A stretch of 64,000 bases of DNA from Liolophura sinensis (taxonomy: Eukaryota > Mollusca > Polyplacophora > Chitonida > Chitonidae): assembly GCF_032854445.1 (NCBI RefSeq), contig NC_088298.1, positions 7,305,504-7,369,503 on the forward strand. The letters are read 5' to 3'. The notes under the pieces are model-generated. The model saw only the letters and a program-made list of their open reading frames with translations. It had not been told where the DNA came from and ran no database searches. The position numbers and the translations under genes were made by a program. This document shows, one piece after another, positions 20,650 to 33,664 of this stretch. Numbering within the stretch: position 1 is the stretch's first letter; the number at the start of each line of letters is the position of its first letter.

Positions 20650-23186
20650 GTGAGAATTTCTCGTTTTTTATTGTCATGTGCTAATACAAACCAGCCAGTC
20701 CAGAACTTAATGTTTGACACAATACTTAATTTTGACGTTGAAAGGACAACAGGAAAAACAAAACACACTCCCATCTCCGGCGAGTGTTGAAATTAAGTTG
20801 AGTTCAAAGTGCATACCAAACTCCTGGGTATGATAGTGAAAGGATATCAACAAGAAAATACAGATTGATCAAAGGTTCATAGAACATTTTGGCTATAGAA
20901 GATAAACTTCTCGTATTCAGACAAACTCAGTAGGCTCACACTGAAAATAATCATCTGATCAGCTAAACATTATCATGGATCGACTTTTCAGGGTCAGAAT
21001 TTCGTGCGGAGACGCGAGAGTCCAGGTGGACTCCCACTACTGCCATTTGCGAGAGCCCAAAGAGTCAAAACGAAAATTCTCAAAATAAATGTATATACAT
21101 GTAAGAAACAACTAAAATTCAGTTTAACTCTTTTAATGTTTAGATTTATCAAAACTTTAAACACAAACGGTTTGGTGACAAATTAACCTAAATCGACTTT
21201 TATTGATGGCGAGTCCTAGTCACAAGTGCCAACTAACAATGAGGCAACAGGACACAATAAATGAATACCATAATTCATCATATGATAAACATATGAGAAA
21301 AGCTTAGCTGATTATACAAAGTTGCGTTTTTAGTTTGATGTTAAAACCAGTGTTGAAAATTTCAACAGATTTATTCATCAGGAACAGAAGCACTCAAATA
21401 ACAACATAAATCTTGTCAATCACAGTCAGTCATCGTATGGCATCAGACTGATGCAAAAGTCACAGTGAGGCACAAACTCCTATAAAAGGATAAACTACCA
21501 TAGTCAGGCATGAGAATCACATTTAAAAGTGTTGGTGCAATCCCCTGGTTCATTATGCATTAAAAACAGGAGAAGTTAGTGAAGGAACATGAATTCTCAG
21601 TCTGTCGTAGTCAATCATCATTAGACGGGCTTGGGGTTTGGGAAGAGTCACTTTCTGAATGGCTGGAAAGCTCTACCAGGTCAGAACTGAGGGACCGACA
21701 GCTGCTGCCATCACACGACGAAGGTCCACATTCGGACTCTTTCTTATCCCCTTCCAGGCCGTTCAGGATTTTGTTGATTCGGCGTTTTGTTAGCATACCT
21801 AAACCACCACGTGAGCTGGTTTTCTCATGCTCGTTCAGAAATGAGTCACAGGCATTGTTTACCAACTCATCCCTGTATCTGCTGTCTTTCAGTTTGTCTT
21901 TTCTTGTAGAGAAGTGCAAACAATCTGCTAGGAGGGTCGGAGAGAGGTTTACACGCCAGTCGGTAAGAACCCGTCGGACTGCTGAGAAGCCGCGCCCAAC
22001 TACAGATGTGGAAAATGGCAGGCAGAGAAGGAGTTCAACCAGCAGGAGTATACCTCTGTATTTGGATCGCTCATTTCTGTATACCATAGGCCAGAAATCC
22101 TTGGACTGAAGCTTCATGGTTTGTATACGTGGTCTGTAATACGTTTTCAGCATCCGGAATTCCCTAAGGACATCAATGTCACTGCCAATGTCAGCAGCTT
22201 GTAAAGGGATGCGAAAGTGATCCAGAAGCCACTGAATGTCCTCCACTCCAAACGACACAAGATCTTTTAAATCTTGTGGCCAGATTGTGACATCGATGAA
22301 AGAGAGTCGTGACATCACCTCTGTTTGTTTTTAGAATTCATCAAACCTCTCATTCATAGCAGACTTTAAGGAGCCAATGGCTGCCTGGCGGATTTCACTG
22401 GTGGCTTCCGGGGAGATTGCATTGGTCATTGTAACAGCCTCTGGCGCATCTGAATCAAAGTACTTTGATCTAGACTTAGGGTTATCTGGATATGGTGCTC
22501 CAAGTCTCAGTTTTTTGCAGGGCAAGACAATTTTGGCGCTATTTTCCACTGATGGCGCATTACCAGCAGAACGACTGGCTCGTGTTGATACGGACAGCAA
22601 GGGAAGGTCATCAGGGCTAACCAGTTGCGACTGAGCAAGTGACAGTCTTCTCCAAGCGTCTTCCTCTGATTCTCCCAAATGTAAAGCCAAGAGTTCCTGT
22701 AGACATAAAATGAAATATAATATTAAAGAATATAATTATACTCTTTCTACATGTTTCTGTTTTGCTTATTTAATTATTTTGTTAGATTGCTTTTGTTTAA
22801 TTTGACTTTTTCATTGCGAAATATATTTATTATTTTTGAAGATATCGCTTCAGGTGTTCTAAATATTTTACAAAATCTTCAAGATTCACCTGAACTGATT
22901 GTACCATCTTGTGAATGTATTAAGGAAGGCATCTTGATTGTGTGTATAGGGGATACTTCTATACACAAATAATTATGATTTATCTCTAAGCGCCTTACCT
23001 CTTATTTCACACATTTGTGATTTTTCTTAAGTATTACCAAAATATTGGTGGGTGTATAAAATAATTGTTTTTACATGATACTGTTGTTTGAATTGTTGAG
23101 GGTGCATGAAACAGTGAAGCTATACACACGCGCGCCCATCCACACACGCACACAATTTATACAAATACAAATTAATTTTACAACTA

Positions 23187-26100
23187 AAGGGATGACAACA
23201 GCTGAAAGTTATTTCAGCTGAAATTTACTATCCCGGCCAACTTAGGCTGGGGTCCAGGGGCCGCCTAGGCCCCGGAAGCTCTGAGGTCCTAGGTGGCCGG
23301 AGAGAGCATCTGAGCCATTTTAGGGAACTAAACTGTTCAATACTGACACATCTTCAAGACCTTATTTATATATTGTTTGATGTGTTTTCACAAATACAAA
23401 TTGATATCCCAGCTTTAAAAAAAAAAGTTGCAACTTTCTAAGGAACTGCAACCTTTAAGCAACAAATCTGAGATAGACAGGGATTGTACTACCCAGGATA
23501 TTTTCAGGTGATGTAAAACGCTTTACACTTACCACCTGAAGGAGTGTCCTGTTTTAAATACATATTATTTATGTATCAATTGTCCTGGCATAGACTGTCT
23601 AACTTCTACAAGCATTGTTAGAAAGGCTTTCAATTGTTCTTTACAAAACTAGCATGAAATCAACGTCAAACACAAAGAAACTTTTTCAGTCAAATCAATA
23701 TGTCATTATCAGAACATCTGATTACATCTTCTTTCTCTTAGCAGCCAATTCCTTAAGTCTTTCGACAGCTTTTCTTTTAGCAGACTTCTGGTGATAAAGT
23801 CTGGCTTTCCATTCCATATTCTGTACCTCTAATTTATTCTGGGCTGCTGAACGTACAGGGATTGGATGTCTCTCTTTCCTCAGATCTGCACTTTCCTTCC
23901 ACAAGGCCTTCTGTTTCTGTGCAGCAGTCCTCATGTTCAAGCACAGACGCCTGTCTACCTGATGCATAACATTGGACTTGGCAAACAGTTGAACAGAAGT
24001 GGTCTGTCTGGCTTTTAGTCCATACTTTATTGACTGAATTGCATTAAAAGTGCTGACATTCATCCTAGTCGACCTGTTGTCAATAATATCTCCCATCAAA
24101 TTAAATGACGATTCCATCATTGGCCCATGAAAACAAGTGAGAATGGTGAACACCATTTTACACAAAGCAGAGTATTTTTCTGTACTCTGGACAGCCATCC
24201 ACCACTGATCAACCTTCATTGTAGCTGGGTCAGGAAGAGATATATCAACTTGATATTGGTGAGCTTGGAAAGAAATGGCTTCTACTTCTTCTGAGAGAAA
24301 ATGTTTTGTGTGTACCATGATTTCTTTCAAATACTTCAGTGTTAGGTGATGTCCTCTTGCAATAGGATCGATGGATGAGACAGCTTTCAGTAACACATTT
24401 TCCAGGGGGAGCCTCTTTTGGAGATGCTGGGCACAATGAATAAAAGCTGTACAGGCTAAATCCAAAAATGTTGCCACTTCGTTAGAACTTTTCTCCTCCT
24501 CCAAAATCCTCTCGGCTGCCAATCCAACAAACATTTCTTTCCTCTTTAAAAACTTGTTCTCATCTTGCTCGATTTGAAAGGTGATGAGCTGCTCAGCTTT
24601 GAGTTTTGAGACCACCTCCGGTTTGATGAAACAAGACAGAAACTCCCTTAAGAGCTCTTCTTGTTTGTCATGTAATAGGTGAATCATTGGCTCTTTACTT
24701 TGAAACAAGAGACAATCGTTCTTCAGTAGGCGCAATACAGCTATATAAAAAGACATGATTAGGTTGGTTTTCTGGAACATTAAGAGGACTTTCTTGATTA
24801 TTCGCTGTTTTCGGGTTTTACCATCTTCTGTCAGGTTCTTACTTGAAAGTTCTGTCCAGATTTCTTTTATACGACTTTTTCCATCAGAAGACACATTCCT
24901 TTCTTTCAAAATATTGTACACTGGCGTCTTGTATAACTCCTGATCGTCTTTTGCCATAAATCCATAATACATGACACGAAATGCATCCATCATGGTTATA
25001 TTAGGAATGGTGACATCATAACAAGACAACCAACGGTGTGAGAGGAATCTCTGGGGAGTGGTGAATGCAACTGACAGAATGTCACAAACTTCCATAAGCC
25101 TAACTTTCAAGTCAGCAGACCATTTCACATCATTGTGAAGATCTGTACAAAGTGTTTCCACCCATCCATCAAAAGGCTGACAGAATTTTTTGCAAGCATT
25201 ATGTATATGGTGGCAGGAGTCGCCATTAATGTCTAAAAGTTGTGGCGCCACCTCTTTTCGCATTCTGGTTTCTAGGCCATTCTTCGAACCACGCATGACA
25301 GAGCACGAGTCCATCAAGACAGATACAAGGTTTTTCCAAGGAATATTCTTGTCATTGAAAAGTTGCTTCACTGCTGTAAATACACTGTTTGTGTCAACTT
25401 TGTATAGCTCAACAGACTGAAGATGTTCAACCACAATTTTCTTTTGCTTAGGACACAAGTAGCTCACTAATATGGCCAGTATTCTCTTGTCAGAGTTACT
25501 TTTGCTCTCATCTATATTGAGAGAGAATGGACCTGTTTTCAAGTTGTCTATAGTCTCATCAATTAAAGTTTTCCCAAGTCCATGAGTCATTTTGTATGAA
25601 GCTGTTTTCCTATCAAGTTTTACTTTAGTTAGTGCTCTTGGGTCCTTCGCAAGCTCTTTAGCAGTGTTGAGAATAACAGGGGCCAACGTCAGTGGAAGGC
25701 TGTGCTCAGCCAATACACTCAGGATAAGGGCCTGTAAAATAAAAGCAAAAATTTAAACAATACATTTTACATTCATTAATTCATTTAAATCAATGGTACC
25801 AGGAGGCAAATAATATTGACATATGCAATCTTTGAATGGTTTTTTAACTCGAAGTAAGCTGCTGCAAAACTGCCAGTATTTCATCCCACAAAAAGTGAAA
25901 TGTGAACAAAGCCAGCAGTTGTAAGTCAGTCACACACAAAATATTGGTATATTCATGTATATTAAATGTCCTTGACAACCTAACCTTCTAGTGCTCTAAA
26001 GATATTCAAACGAATTGACAACGAATAAACACTAGACAACAATGAAAGAAAAAAAATTTCTTCTCTTAAGACTTAAAGACTAAGAAACACCATAATACCA

Positions 26101-27596
26101 AAACAAAATGTAAACAAATATCAGAAATTATACATAGGGAAATCTTTGATAACAGGTTACAGGTTAGTAAATATTGTCTACAGCATATAAGCTAGAAATT
26201 AGTAACCATGATGAGTGCACATTTTACTAAGTCATAGATTTGATAGTTTGATAAATAAATATTGCTACACCCATAAACCTTCAGTACAGCAGCCAAAAAA
26301 ATATATTAAAAGCCAAAGTACGCCCATCTCCAACTACATCTAGTTACTACCACCACATAAGCGTTTATAAAGAGACTAAATGAGTTGAAACTAAAATTAC
26401 AAACCAAGTCAGCAGGATCCTGTAACAATTAGAAAATTACATTAGCCTACTGATTAGACTAGTGATACCATACTATGTACTTGTAACGCTGCCTCGATAA
26501 CATACAGATTGATTATTTTTGCACTAATATGGCAATTCCCGGTTTACTGTCTGAAATATAGTAATAAAATTCTTATGGTACTTTTGCCAATTAACAATAT
26601 TTGAAAGTATTCATTTCGTATATTGCAATTAATAATATTTTGAAAATTTCATTTCCTATATAAAAGAAAATTACCTCAGAATGAACTGTTCTGTCATCGA
26701 CCGGAGTGAAAGGAATGGTACCACTTTCATTTGCTGAAACGGGCGTCGCTAGAGTGCCACTGATTTCCTCGTATTGGTTGTCGTATTGTCTGTACTACTT
26801 CTGGCAGTAAACGCGGATCCCAGAGAATAATTTGTCATCCTAACTGAAAGCGCAGCAGAATGTTTTTTTTTAACTTTGGAAGCATGTTCAGTCAATGCGA
26901 TGCATCCTCTTGACCCGTAGCTGATCATATCCTGGCAATAGGTGCACATAGCTTTACCGGAAACATCCACCTTCTTGACAAATGCATCCAGACTTTCCGT
27001 TATATCTTGAGTCTTATCGCCAACTTTTACACGGACTGTCACCTTATTTTCAAGCCATTTCCATCTAAATTTGTTTCGGACGCCTTTATCGATTTCCTGG
27101 ACACGTATTTCGTCCCCAAGCGATAGAAATCCCACCATCTTTGCATGAACTACAACAGCTAGAGTCAAGTTTTGCACCTTATTCTAGACCGGAAATGAGC
27201 TGTTAGAGACACGTTCATTGGTTCAAATACCGGAAATAAACTTGGCTAAACCAATGAAACTCTCGTTTCAGAAAACACAAGCCAAGTTTATCACCAAGCA
27301 TTTAGGCCCATTGATAACAGCTGGGCGATCGTCGTGAAAGGTGCAGCATTTCAACACTGTATTTAACGTTGAAAACTTTGCCGACTTCGGAACGATGGAG
27401 GATAAAAGCATTATAAATAACACAAGATATGTAGGCCTATTTAACATATAATTTATTTTCTCAGTATCTATCTCAGTATTGAAGGTACACCCCCCCCCCC
27501 CCACTTTCCCCTCGGATTTAGACGATTCACAAAAACGACCGAATTGGATATTTTTTCAGCAGATTTCCGCGAATCCGCGCAAAATTGTCATCCCTG
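23187..27596 (-). mobile_element. hAT-2, BED-finger hAT transposon
   Basis: A 4.4-kb paralogue of hAT-1. The right end is ttgtcatccctg (27585-27596) and the left end aagggatgacaa (23187-23198), 11 of 12 complementary. Flanks share CAACTA (part of the expected 8-bp duplication; the last two bases differ). It is inserted in an intron of hAT-3, just past a splice donor. The intron between its two exons (25732-26674) contains nothing recognisable. A (C)n run lies at about 27488-27502. Confidence 0.86.
23722..27138 (-). CDS. hAT-2 transposase, nearly intact
   Basis: Exon 1 is 27138-26675: MVGFLSLGDEIRVQEIDKG, a BED finger with CTYCQDM and H residues in ALTEHASKVKKKH, then one frameshift near 26765, and the donor TCTGAG|GTAATT. 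Exon 2 starts at 25731 after ttttattttacag and stays open for about 670 codons. It has FSLNIDESKSNSDKRILAIL (first acidic motif), VLMDSCSVMRGSKNGLE, GDSCHHIHNACKKFC, HRWLSCYD, and the dimerisation block MMESSFNLMGDIIDNRSTRM, ending in a basic tail (LKELAAKRKKM). The BED finger binds transposon DNA and the RNase H-like core does cut-and-paste. Only the exon 1 frameshift argues against function. Confidence 0.88.
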
Positions 27597-29673
27597 CAAC
27601 TACCTGTTCAGCTTTTGCTGTTTGAAAGGACCCGTAAGCGTCGGCAATGGACCTGGTGTCATCTATTTGGAAGATTTTGGCTATAATAGACAACTTGTCC
27701 ACAATGTCCTCATAGACTCTGCATCTCATCAAAAATTTCAAGCTCAGCAGGTTCCTGAGCAATGCTGTGGCCTTCTCCGCTAGATCCTTATCGCTGTTCT
27801 GACTTTTCGTGTCACTGAAGTGAATGATGTACGCAGACCAATTACTGCGCAAAACACTGAGGCCACGGGCAAGATGAGGTAAAAATTTTGTCCCATATGC
27901 CCTGGGCTGAACGAGTATACACATCTCAAGTTTTTCCCCTAGCTTTAACAGCACACTACATTGCTTCGGGCTGTTTCTGAAATGCATGTGCAAGTTTTTA
28001 AGGAATTCATTTATGTCCTCGAAGTGTGGGTTTAGGGCATTCTTGGCTGCCAGTTCTAGACGGTGAGAGAAACAATGGACACCAACTATCCATTCACCAA
28101 CTGACTCTCTGTACAACTGCATAAGACCCTTCTTTCTGCCAAAATTCACGCTCGCCCCATCAGCTCCAGCACCAACCACTTTTAAGTGAAAATTGGTTTC
28201 CTTCAATTTCTCAACAAGCGTGTCTGTGCTAACTTCATCAACTGGCTTCTGTAGCTCATTGCCATTGTTGAGTTTTATCAGTTTATTTAGCACCGCATGG
28301 AACAAATTTTCAGAATTAGCAGATCCATACGATTTCATTGGAATTAATTGAAATAGCTGTGTGTCAGGTGTAAGTTCATGGGCAGTCCGGATATAAAACA
28401 GTTCAGCCTCATACGTCAAACGATGTTTTGCAGCGGAGCTGCCGTCAATTAGCCAGCTACAGAAATTTCCAGAGGACACAAGATCGCGTAGGGCGTCCAC
28501 TAATTGATCAGCAATAGTATGGTTAAATACCTTAACTGCTTTGTCATTGGAAAATGACGTTGTAAGTTTCAGCCCCATGTCACCGCAAACAAAGACGAGG
28601 GTATTCTGAATATGGTTTTTCAATTCGCCCGATATGTAACCCGGCTACAAGGAGCGGTCTCAGAGATGTTTTGGCCATATATTTTGTTGTTCCAAACGCC
28701 GCTGTCACAGTGTTTTGTTTCTTGTCCACAGGCTGTCCAGTTTCAACGGTCAGACACCGCCGGTGACCTTCTGATTCAATATGTCGGCGTAAATTCGGTT
28801 TCCTAACATGACGAGTGCCTTCCACGCCATACGTCACCACATCATTCACCACTTTTCCCTTGTATTTGTTCCGAATTTTATCTACATGCGATCGACAGAC
28901 TGCATGTTGCAGCCACTACTTTCTCTCCTCCATCATCCAACGTAAATTCAAAATTTGATTTTAAATCGTCCTCCCAAAGAGCAATGGACCTTTTCGATAT
29001 GCATTTCCCACGGGACGCCATTTTTGTAAACAGTCATTCGGCCCCCGTGTGAGTGTCCGACAGAAAACAAACTATTCCTCTGCCATACAAAGATACATTT
29101 TTTCTGCACAAACAGGGCGAAGTTTTGTTAACCAGTAGCTTCTTCACAGTTATATCTTTAAAGACACTAAATTCAGTATAACTGCCTTCAATGTTAAGAC
29201 TGAACAAAATACTTATAGTCAATATTCTCCCGCAGATGCTTAGCCGAGATCATGCTGTCAAAAAACGAGGTGAGGAGTTTGGCAGCGGCCGTCAACCTCG
29301 ACAGAGTTAAAACGGCATTGACTGGTTGACACATTTCTGCATGACCAATCAGCGACCGCGTCTTGTGAATGGCAATACTCGGCCAATTTACGGCAGTCGT
29401 AAATGTCCGAGAGCGTCAACATCCGTCGGTTCCCAATTTTAAGTTATTCGAGACAGGAACACGCGTCAGAAAGTGAAACCTTTTACCAAACAAACCATGT
29501 ATACATGTTACGTTTTGCGCGAGTCCACATGAACTCGCCCAACTGGACTTTTGCACGAGTCTTGGCGCGAGTCGTCTCGCGGACTCGCGTCGAAATTCTT
29601 ATTTTGCTTTTCCGATCTTCTTATCATTGTTAAAAAAGGTTGATAATTATGAATATCTTGTCAATATCAATTC

Positions 29674-30494
29674 TCAATTATCATTGTCAACATATGCAAT
29701 TCGGAAGGCAGAACGTATAATATCCATCGGCGCGGCTGTCCCCACGTCCTGCGAAGTATTGTCAAATTTAGGGTGAAATCCTGAATTCTGGCTTGGTGGA
29801 GGCATTGACATGTCCGGCAACGGGTCGTCGGAGCGGTACAAAGAATTTTGTCCCGAAGTACAGGGCTGGAGGCTGGTTTGAAGTGCAGGCCACACAGAAT
29901 TCTGGATAACATGGCTTTGGCTTGAGGACGGATAGGGCACCGTGGGTTGAGGTCGCAGCGGTAGAGGTGTAATAGGAATGATACAGTCCGGATTTTCGGC
30001 GTTGAAAAAGATTTGCGAGATCTGAAGCTTGGCGTAATGTTGAAGAGTCGTTGGTAATTGTTTTAAACGTATGGCGTAATTCGAAAATAACAGACCCTCT
30101 GCGCTGTCTGCTGCTATGTCCTTAACCTGTTGGCGCGATTGTGTGGCTGCGGAAATAAAACTAGTCAAGGCATTTTCCAATGAGCTATCGTTATCTGGTG
30201 TTAAACTGTGACATCCACGATGAACCGCTTTCTTCTTCTTTCTCGAGGTTTCTTCGGAAACTTTTTCAGTTGATAATGATTGCGAATGGTCAGCTGAGTC
30301 CCTCGCCAATGGCTGTGACTCATCAGATGGGTAATTCTCTCGTCGTGAAGAACGGCTGGAGGACATGGATCAGACCCCGGCCAATGGCTGGTTCTTCTCC
30401 TTTAGGTCATTCTCTCGTCGTTGTTCAGACCGGGAAGATGACATGGAAATGACAGACTCGTTGTCCATGTCCATATCGTTGAATTCGTCATCAC
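29674..30494 (-). pseudogene. Harbinger-B MADF/BESS protein, exon 2
   Basis: Starts after an acceptor (gaccttgtcag) at 30494 with DDEFNDMDMDNESV. An in-frame TGA near 30368 interrupts it, then the frame continues as MSSSRSSRRENYPSDE. An acidic, serine-rich linker leads to a BESS-like helix, LLFSNYAIRLKQLPTTLQHY, followed by a proline/serine-rich tail. The segments MSSSRSEQRREN and MSSSRSSRREN, each followed by a similar QPLA block, look like an internal duplication. The N-terminal MADF exon is not found. Position and orientation match Harbinger-A: in the transposase intron, antisense. Confidence 0.75.
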
Positions 30495-30835
30495 CTGACA
30501 AGGTCGACCTGCAACAGCAGATCAAAGTCGTACAAATCATAACTGATAAGTCGGAGTCTAGTACCTATCCTATAGCTAGGTACGGCTGATCTTCAGCTGA
30601 TCAGATAAATACTGTTTTCAGTAAAAGTTTTTCATTCTGAGCCTTTGCTGTGAGCTGCGACTGACAGATTAGCGACTGATTCGTTTTGTCGAATTTTGTA
30701 TCGGCGGGTCGCCCTGAAGAAATATAAATATTCGTCTGAAATCATGAAAATGTTGCGAATCGTGGCTCGACGCTTGCAAGCGCTGCGCGTGACATTGATA
30801 CTAAATATCAACTCAAACCAAAGACTTCAATGCAG

Positions 30836-31053
30836 TAATAAATAGAGGATATTACACAGTGAAGGGTGGATACCACAGATCTTGTTCGAGTGAAAGCTGA
30901 CGACGATAACCCACGAGACGCGCAGCGTCGAATGGGTTATCATCAAAGCTGACGACGATAACCCACCAGACGCGCAGCATCGAGTGAGTTATCATCAAAG
31001 CTTCCACGAGAACGATATCTGTGGCATTCTACTGTGTAATATTCTATTTATTA
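30836..31053. mobile_element. Fold-back MITE
   Basis: Non-coding, with inverted ends of about 23-25 bp: the left begins taataaatagagg, the right ends ctatttatta, and both carry attacacagt or its complement. Inward from the ends, the matched arms continue (ccacagat/atctgtgg). The centre has two tandem copies of a ~54-bp unit around gataacccac and gggttatca. No coding capacity. Confidence 0.65.
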
Positions 31054-31072
31054 TTTATAAGAAATTTCTGTA

Positions 31073-32995
31073 CCGTAAACCGGGGCTACTTTAGTCCATT
31101 TGTTTCACACATTTGTCCTATCATTCCTTATTTTCTACCAATAGACTTGCTCTGTTGATTGTAATTAAGCAAAACAAAAGTCCAATTAGTAACATGAATT
31201 ACAACGTTTATTTGGTCAATAATGTTGGTCTTTTTTTTTCAAAACAATCTCTGGCCAAAGTAACCCCAGCTTTGGGGATACTTTGGCCGGTGCATTTGTA
31301 TTACCTTCTGAACCCAAAGTAGCCTTTCACTAAGGGCTACAATGGCCTCCACATGCATTTTTAAAAATACAAATACCTGTAAGGCAAGAAAAGAAAAACA
31401 GAGAAATTTTCTAGAAACCAATTAGATCGGAAGACCCGTTATCGTCACAAAGACATGTATACTCTAAGTGTATTGTGTGTCCTCAGAGACATTGTTCCCA
31501 GCCGTTTTAATGGCTCACATCACCAATTCAGTTTACAAGAATGCCGTCAAAACTGCAGCTGAAGCGGAACTGTCCGTGGCGGTTGACATCTGGTTTTGGC
31601 AGAACCCGGACTACTTGATCACTGTCGATGTCATCAACATTCATCTCTTCTGGGTATGCGAAGAGCGACATCTTCCCTGAAACTTTCTGACAGAACTGCA
31701 CCTCCCAGTTTTGGGTATCAGATGCAGCCCTGTGTATGATGTGGCCTACATAATACTTTGATGTAGTTTTCATGGCGTATTTCACCAGAATCCAGTCACC
31801 TCTCTTCAGAACATAATCTGGGTGATCTGCGATGTTATCTTCTGACCCAACGGTTTCATCACAGTCGGAAGTTTCCTCAGCAGACTGTTTGTCCGAGTCA
31901 CTTGATCCGTCCTCCTCATCAGTCTGCCTGCTGATGTCTGCTGCACTTATGCTTTTGCCAGGCTCAACCTCTATTCTACTCCGCTTTTTCGGCTTAGAAG
32001 CTGCAGGCCCTTCTTCTCCGTATCTAATGGCTTTCAACATGTCAATGACGGAATCTGAGACATGCTTCTCCAGATTCGCCACTTTGTCGTCGCTGTCTGT
32101 TTGGTCATTCTCATCAGATGGAAGTCTCTCGAGTATTGCTTGGGGATTGAGAGAATGTGTTCCACACTTCCTAAAACCGGCAACGAGGTTATCCCTTTGC
32201 TGTGGCTCTATTGCTTCCAGTAATTTGGTCAGAAGAGTTGGAAATACATCCTTGTTGACAGCTTGGCTGCGTCTACCTATGCCCTGTTTCCATTCAGTGA
32301 GAATTTTTCTCCACTTGCTCTTCAGGGGTCGAAAGAATGCAACATCTAGAGGCTGACACAGGTGTGTGGAATTGGCCGGGAGGCAAAGAAAGTGAATGTC
32401 CTGCCTCTCGCATTCCTGGAGGACATTGTTGCTGAAATGGCTACTCAAGTTATCTCCAATTATGACCTTTTTGCCAGGTTTCCTTCTTAAAAATGGCACT
32501 GCTACAGTGTTGAACCAGTCTTCAAAGCAGACACCATCAAACCATCCAGATCGTGATCTATTGTAACGAGCATCGTTTGGTATGCCTTGTGTCCATGTGT
32601 CCCACAAGTTTTCAGCCTTGTACCGTACACAACGTATACTGGTAAAAGATCACCTTCTGCATTTCCGGCAAACATCAGTGAAATTGCCCCTTTTCTGCTG
32701 TTAAGAATTCTTTCGGGGTAATTTGCTCCTCTTCTAAACATGCAGAGTTTTTTGCCAGGATCATCCGAGAGATTGGTTTCATCATAGTTTACGATGTTGC
32801 CCGGTGGGACATCTTTCAATGAGTTTTCCAGGTTTTTGAAGTATGTCTTTATTTGGCTAGGATCAACTCCTGCCCGGCTTTGAGAGATGTTCTGGCACAT
32901 GCGCTGTGAAATTACATCCTTGTGTCGCTTGATAAAGGCTGAAGCCCACTCTTGTCCGGGCAGGAGTTTATTAAAGCTAGTACTTGAGAATCTGT
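31073..32995 (-). pseudogene. pogo-like transposase (DDE_1), frameshifted
   Basis: The outer end ccgtaaaccggggctac follows TA at 31071. The coding region on the minus strand covers about 32995 to 31528. It begins in the CENP-B/HTH-linker region (LLPGQEWASAFIKRHKDVI). It then has VNYDETNLSDDPGKKLC (first D), shifts frame near 32600, and continues with VIIGDNLSSHFSNNV (second D) and HLCQPLDVAFFRPLKSKW (third D). It ends with an acidic linker and a Tudor-like module (LKRGDWILVKYAMK, then VQFCQ). The N-terminal DNA-binding domain is missing. Frameshifts near 32600 and at the 5' edge make it non-functional. It is the same broad family as the fragments at 6117 and 10957. Confidence 0.83.
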
Positions 32996-33664
32996 CACTT
33001 TCTTAACAGCCTATGGGGCTTACTGAATTGGGAGCTGGAGAGAACCACTGGACTTCGGAGAATTATAAACAATTCATTCACTAGCGATGAACATTTGTTT
33101 ATGCAATTGAAGTGGTGAAAGGCTAATAAAAATGATATTAAGCAAAAGTTGTGTGTCGCAAGGAGATCTGCAAGCACTTTTAATCACTTTGTCACCAAAT
33201 CTAATGAAAAATTAAGGTGAGAAACAATGAAAATTGTTAACCAAGACTGGATTTGGGCCCACTACAGTTTGCAGATTTGTGACTATCTGACTGATAAAAC
33301 AAGACTATTTCATAGCAATAAAGCTTACTGAAATCAGATGATCGCATGACTGAGCTAATTGGCTAGGTACATACATGTACAACATGTACCAGGGACATAT
33401 TCATGTCTATTTCAATACTGTTCACTGGTTTGGGAGCTCAAATTCTTAATTATTCCAGAATACATTTATTGAATACAACGTCCCCCACCCCGCAAATCTC
33501 TGGACATGTCCCTGTATACAAACTGTGACAATTTATAAACAAGCCACACCAAGAATAAATTTCAAAACTTTACTGAAAAACATTTTCACTGTTCAAGATA
33601 AATGATTATTTCTGTTGTTGACATGACTTTACCAACAGAAATAAAGATAAGAAATTTAGTCATC

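Larger units (their letters stand above)
21611..29021 (-). pseudogene. hAT-3 transposase, multi-exon and decayed
   Basis: N-terminus at 29021 (MASRGKCISKRSIALWEDD), a frameshift near 28890, then a finger-like segment (NLRRHIESEGHRRCL) and another shift near 28620. The core at 27600-28623 has CSWLIDGSSAAKHRL, VVGAGADGASVNFG and VGVHCFSHRLELAAKN, the hAT/DUF4371-type catalytic style also seen in ZNF862. That exon ends GAACAG|GTAGTT. hAT-2 inserted a few bases into the intron. The gene resumes at about 22697 after a tctacag acceptor; an in-frame TAA lies near 22331 (NERFDEF, stop, KQTEVMSRL). It ends with the hAT dimerisation block LPFSTSVVGRGFSAVRRVL and a serine-rich acidic tail. Confidence 0.83.
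20995..29600 (-). mobile_element. hAT-3 (ZNF862-like hAT) inside Harbinger-B
   Basis: Candidate ends are cagaatttcgtgcggagacg at 20995 and the sequence ending tcgcgtcgaaattctt at 29600. Their inverted match is agaatttcg plus acgcgag, with a 7-bp indel. I see no target duplication, so the exact limits are tentative. The content is one decayed hAT transposase on the minus strand, plus hAT-2 inserted in one of its introns. The long remaining intervals (22700-23180 and the flanks) contain no other gene. Confidence 0.6.

Noticed and set aside
21579-22109. 176-codon plus-strand frame
   Set aside because: Mirror of the hAT-3 C-terminal coding sequence on the other strand; the minus frame has the recognisable hAT block.
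31832-32356. 174-codon plus-strand frame
   Set aside because: Antisense to the pogo-like transposase, which carries the catalytic motifs.
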